A stretch of 64,000 nt of DNA from Tridacna crocea (lineage: Eukaryota; Mollusca; Bivalvia; Cardiida; Cardiidae). A model generated the notes under the pieces. It had not been told where the DNA came from. It was given only the letters and a program-made list of their open reading frames with translations, and ran no database searches. How positions within the stretch are numbered: the first letter of the stretch is position 1; every line of letters begins with the position of its first letter. The stretch spans positions 33,476,296 to 33,540,295 of the forward strand of contig OX031068.1 in the NCBI GenBank assembly GCA_943736015.1. Reading direction: 5' to 3'. Made by a program: the position numbers and the translations under genes. Below, one piece after another: positions 59,482 to 64,000 of this stretch.

Positions 59482-61519
59482 AAAAGGCATCATTGTGCGG
59501 TAAAAGGTTAATAAGAATAAACAGATATTCCCCCCCTTCCCATCAGCCAATCAAATCTCTTCCCTCTCTGAAATTATCCAATCAGAGAAGCTTTAAGGAA
59601 ATCAGAATGAAAACCAACAGCCAATCAGAGAAGACTTTAGAAATTTCAACAGCCAATCAGAGAGCTTTAAATTCGCGCCAAAATGGCGCCCTAATTTATC
59701 GATTTAAAACAGTAAAAAAAACGGCATAAAAGTGGATTTAAAGTCTTCTTTAAAGGCTGCTGTGCAGTCCTTGGCAAACTGCCATCCACACATGCCAGAT
59801 TTCATTGAATATGGGCACACATTTAAGAAAATAGGGGCGTAGAAGGCCATGTTTTGGTCTTTTCATGCCTCTTGCAAGAATTACTTCCCTTTATTCCTCG
59901 ATGCACCCCCCCCTCCCCAGCTCATATGTTTTGGTCTTTTCAAGCCTCTTGCAAGAATTACTTCCCTTTAACCCTCGATGCACCCCCCTCCCCAGCCCTT
60001 TACTGGATTTGCTTTTTTAACTCAGCCCACAAGAAATGCTGCACATTGAAACTTTCAATAGACCAAAGTGATCAATGTACAGTGAAAAAAAAAAAAAACA
60101 ACAGAAATTAATGTGACAAGTGGCTAAAAAAAGACTGAAAACTCTTTTCAGTTACTTCCTATTGCATATATCAAATAATGGCAATTGAATTGTAATTTTT
60201 CTAATCTCTTCAATCCGCAACAAGAAACCCAGTTACATTGACTACCATCTCATGTTTTGGTCTTTTCAAGCCCCTTGCAAGAATTACTTCCCTTTAACCC
60301 TCGATGCACCCCCCCCTTCCCAGCCCTTTACTTGATTTGCTTTTCTTACCCGGCCCACAAGAAATGCTGCACATTGAAACTTTCAATAGACCAAGGTGAT
60401 CAATGTACAGTGTAAAAAGAAAAACCAGAAATTAATGCGACAAGTGGCTAAAAAAGGACTGAAAACTCTTTCAGTTACTTCCTATTGCATATATCAAACA
60501 ATGGCAACTGAAGTGTAATTTTTCTAATCTCTTCAAACCGCAACAAGAAACCCAGTTACGTTGACTACCGTCACATATGTGCCAGTTACGCTAATGCGAA
60601 AACCCCAGAAAATAATGCGACAAGTGGCTAAAAAATGACTGAAAGCTCTTTCAGGAGCAACTGCTTCTTATTGCATAAATCAAACAAAAGGAACTAAATT
60701 TTCGAGGTGTATTTTTTTTCTCCAATCTCTTTATACCGTGACGAGAAATCCATTTACGTTGACTACCGTCTCATAGGTGCCGGTTACGTGCCCGCGAAAA
60801 TCGAATTACAGAACATTTTATAGCAGACGACACCTGTTGCTTAATAGGTCAAATATAGGGAACTTAGTTTCTAATATCTGTTTTTTATTTCTGCAATCTT
60901 TTTTTACCCCGACAACAAACCCTTTTAGGTTGTCTGTTGTCTCGCAGGTGCCACTTACATACCCGCAAAAACATGAAAAATCGACTTACGGAATATTTTA
61001 TAGCAGACGCCAACTGTTGCTTAAGTCAATTATATGGATTTTTTTTTTCTTTTTCTCTCACTAGGGCCATTGGTTTGGTTACGGTGACCATCTCACGCAT
61101 ACGTGACTGTTACGTGCTGCGCATAAAATCGTAAAATCAACTTCAACACTTTATGAGGCAACTGATACCTATTGTACAATTCAATGACAGGTAAACAAAA
61201 TTTTTCCCTGTTTTCTTACCAGGGTCATGAAAACATTGAACCAATTTTGACGACCGCGCGAGTCAAAAGTCAATTTTATGTTTAATCGCTGCGCAAAAAT
61301 ATAAAATTCCGAAGCAACCGTTTGCTGTTGCGGAAACTTTCTATGATAAAAAAAATCTAGAAGTAGGCCATAAAGATACAATAAGATGTAAGAATAACTA
61401 AAAATCAATTCCTTCTTTGATAGGGTAGAAAACATTGTGGGAAAAGGAGAAAATGCTGGTAACCTGCATTGTCTCCTTTCCTCAGATTATTTTCAAAAGC
61501 CTTCTCTTTCAGGGGTGTT
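59482..61519 (+). repeat. Satellite unit 23 (class D, edge variants)
   Basis: TCAAATAATGG shared with unit 22; private TTTTCTTACCC, GCTAATGCG and ACATTTTATAGC changes; and one CAA fewer in the A-rich tract. Confidence 0.95.
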
Positions 61520-63555
61520 AAAAGGCATCATTGTGCGGTAAAAGGTTAATAAGAATAAACAGATATTCCCCCCCTTCCCATCAGCCAATCAAATCTCTTC
61601 CCTCTCTGAAATTATCCAATCAGAGAAGCTTTAAGGAAATCAGAATGAAAACCAACAGCCAATCAGAGAAGACTTTAGAAATTTCAACAGCCAATCAGAG
61701 AGCTTTAAATTCGCGCCAAAATGGCGCCCTAATTTATCGATTTAAAACAGTAAAAAAAACGGCATAAAAGTGGATTTAAAGTCTTCTTTAAAGGCTGCTG
61801 TGCAGTCCTTGGCAAACTGCCATCCACACATGCCAGATTTCATTGAATATGGGCACACATTTAAGAAAATAGGGGCGTAGAAGGCCATGTTTTGGTCTTT
61901 TCATGCCTCTTGCAAGAATTACTTCCCTTTATTCCTCGATGCACCCCCCCTCCCCAGCTCATATGTTTTGGTCTTTTCAAGCCTCTTGCAAGAATTACTT
62001 CCCTTTAACCCTCGATGCACCCCCCTCCCCAGCCCTTTACTGGATTTGCTTTTTTAACTCAGCCCACAAGAAATGCTGCACATTGAAACTTTCAATAGAC
62101 CAAAGTGATCAATGTACAGTGAAAAAAAAAAACAACAACAGAAATTAATGTGACAAGTGGCTAAAAAAAGACTGAAAACTCTTTTCAGTTACTTCCTATT
62201 GCATATATCAAACAATGGCAATTGAATTGTAATTTTTCTAATCTCTTCAATCCGCAACAAGAAACCCAGTTACATTGACTACCATCTCATGTTTTGGTCT
62301 TTTCAAGCCCCTTGCAAGAATTACTTCCCTTTAACCCTCGATGCACCCCCCCCTTCCCAGCCCTTTACTTGATTTGCTTTTCTAACCCGGCCCACAAGAA
62401 ATGCTGCACATTGAAACTTTCAATAGACCAAGATGATCAATGTACAGTGTAAAAAGAAAAACCAGAAATTAATGCGACAAGTGGCTAAAAAAGGACTGAA
62501 AACTCTTTCAGTTACTTCCTATTGCATATATCAAACAATGGCAACTGAAGTGTAATTTTTCTAATCTCTTCAAACCGCAACAAGAAACCCAGTTACGTTG
62601 ACTACCGTCACATATGTGCCAGTTACGCTCATGCGAAAACCCCAGAAAATAATGCGACAAGTGGCTAAAAAATGACTGAAAGCTCTTTCAGGAGCAACTG
62701 CTTCTTATTGCATAAATCAAACAAAAGGAACTAAATTTTCGAGGTGTCTTTTTTTTCTCCAATCTCTTTATACGTGACGAGAAATCCATTTACGTTGACT
62801 ACCGTCTCATAGGTGCCGGTTACGTGCCCGCGAAAATCGAATTACAGAACATTTCATAGCAGACGACACCTGTTGCTTAATAGGTCAAATATAGGGAACT
62901 TAGTTTCTAATATCTGTTTTTTATTTCTGCAATCTTTTTTTACCCCGACAACAAACCCTTTTAGGTTGTCTGTTGTCTCGCAGGTGCCACTTACATACCC
63001 GCAAAAACATGAAAAATCGACTTACGGAATATTTTATAGCAGACGCCAACTGTTGCTAAGTCAATTATATGGATTTTTTTTTTCTTTTTCTCTCACTAGG
63101 GCCATTGGTTTGGTTACGGTGACCATCTCACGCATACGTGACTGTTACGTGCTGCGCATAAAATCGTAAAATCAACTTCAACACTTTATGAGGCAACTGA
63201 TACCTATTGTACAATTCAATGACAGGTAAACAAAATTTATCCCTGTTTTCTTACCAGGGTCATGAAAACATTGAACCAATTTTGACGACTCGCGCGAGTC
63301 AAAAGTCAATTTATGTTTAATCGCTGCGCAAAAATATAAAATTCCGAAGCAACCGTTTTGCTGTTGCGGAAACTTTCTATGATAAAAAAAATCTAGAAGT
63401 AGGCCATAAAGATACAATAAGATGTAAGAATAACTAAAAATCAATTCCTTCTTTGATAGGGTAGAAAACATTGTGGGAAAAGGAGAAAATGCTGGTAACC
63501 TGCATTGTCTCCTTTCCTCAGATTATTTTCAAAAGCCTTCTCTTTCAGGGGTGTT
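61520..63555 (+). repeat. Satellite unit 24 (class D, many private changes)
   Basis: At least eight differences: G to A at 62433, A to C at 62748, loss of a C near 62,773, loss of a T near 63,057, T to A near 63,239, GACTCGCGCGAGTC (extra base) near 63,288, loss of a T near 63,312 and an extra T near 63,359. Five single-base indels are unusual against the rest of the array. Confidence 0.95.
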
Positions 63556-64000
63556 AAAAGGCATCATTGTGCGGTAAAAGGTTAATAAGAATAAACAGAT
63601 ATTCCCCCCCTTCCCATCAGCCAATCAAATCTCTTCCCTCTCTGAAATTATCCAATCAGAGAAGCTTTAAGGAAATCAGAATGAAAACCAACAGCCAATC
63701 AGAGAAGACTTTAGAAATTTCAACAGCCAATCAGAGAGCTTTAAATTCGCGCCAAATGGCGCCCTAATTTATCGATTTAAAACAGTAAAAAAAAACGGCA
63801 TAAAAGTGGATTTAAAGTCTTCTTTAAAGGCTGCTGTGCAGTCCTTGGCAAACTGCCATCCACACATGCCAGATTTCATTGAATATGGGCACACATTTAA
63901 GAAAATAGGGGCGTAGAAGGCCATGTTTTGGTCTTTTCATGCCTCTTGCAAGAATTACTTCCCTTTATTCCTCGTGCACCCCCCCCTCCCCAGCTCATAT
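63556..64000 (+). repeat. Satellite unit 25 (partial, cut by window end)
   Basis: 445 bp. The spacer of the E2F-like palindrome has lost one A (GCGCCAAATGGCGC near 63,751) and one A is missing in CCTCGTGCACC near 63,974. Confidence 0.95.

Larger units (their letters stand above)
14626..64000 (+). repeat. 2.04-kb macrosatellite array (24 units plus a partial)
   Basis: Head-to-tail units with lengths of 2036-2045 bp, mostly 2037-2040. I set each unit start at AAAAGGCATCATTGTG. The copies are near-identical; differences are mostly homopolymer lengths (A, C and T tracts) plus a handful of linked substitutions that define classes L, A, B, C and D. The longest open frames in a unit are about 118 codons and most begin at GTG or TTG, so the unit is non-coding. 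The array continues beyond the window, so total copy number is unknown. Confidence 0.97.

Noticed and set aside
14637-64000. Repeated open frames of 65-118 codons in each satellite unit
   Set aside because: Several begin at GTG or TTG, which is improbable in an animal nuclear gene. They are broken or altered by single-base homopolymer changes between neighbouring units, and they cross subrepeat boundaries.
14626-64000. CRISPR array or prokaryotic tandem locus
   Set aside because: The repeat unit is 2 kb with no variable spacers, and the flanks are animal transposons.

Overview
The window looks like intergenic, repeat-dominated DNA from an animal, most likely a heterodont bivalve mollusc. It is AT-rich and has no long open reading frame. 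It carries dispersed repeats I associate with bivalve genomes: elements opening AGCTCACCTGAGC and followed by runs of GTCC, a tRNA-derived SINE with an ACCA-type tail, and a foldback carrying AGCCTGTGC...GCAGGCT. I find no protein-coding gene, rRNA or functional tRNA that the sequence supports. The taxon is inferred from repeat recognition, not from a gene.

Positions 1-14,040 are a mosaic of transposable-element debris. At least fourteen copies or fragments belong to one family of about 228-bp palindromic MITEs. They have TTAA at their ends, a CCCTTTACC-like terminal repeat and a long central hairpin, which points to the piggyBac superfamily. A sister subfamily (B) is present twice. Between them lie: a tract at about 4.0-6.8 kb of degenerate ~175-bp repeats, each with a palindrome like the RFX X-box; a full-length and a truncated SINE, each with perfect 10-bp target-site duplications; a 1.8-kb element with the layout of a non-autonomous Helentron (HINE) and an internal 314-bp dimeric tandem repeat; two copies of a strange element built from four consecutive palindromes; and several smaller foldbacks and minisatellites.

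Positions 14,041-14,628 are a transition zone with diverged, partly deleted satellite-like sequence. From about 14,626 to the window end runs one head-to-tail macrosatellite with a unit of about 2,039 bp: 24 complete units plus 445 bp of a 25th. The units differ by a few substitutions and homopolymer changes. Each unit is composite: a promoter-like block (four CCAAT boxes plus a palindromic E2F-like site), a 76-bp and two ~327-bp subrepeats, a run of older 150-184-bp monomers, and one embedded copy of the TTAA MITE. Linked variants define unit classes. Units 4-13 read A-B-C-B-A-B-C-B-C-B, so a dimeric (~4.08 kb) and partly tetrameric (8,153 bp) order sits above the 2-kb unit. Units 16-20 are uniform, and private variants accumulate in units 21-25.

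There is no gene network to describe. The coherent story is repeat evolution: old ~170-bp monomers plus a MITE insertion were fixed into a 2-kb composite unit, which then expanded and homogenised in blocks. Whether the repeated promoter-like block drives transcription cannot be decided from sequence alone.
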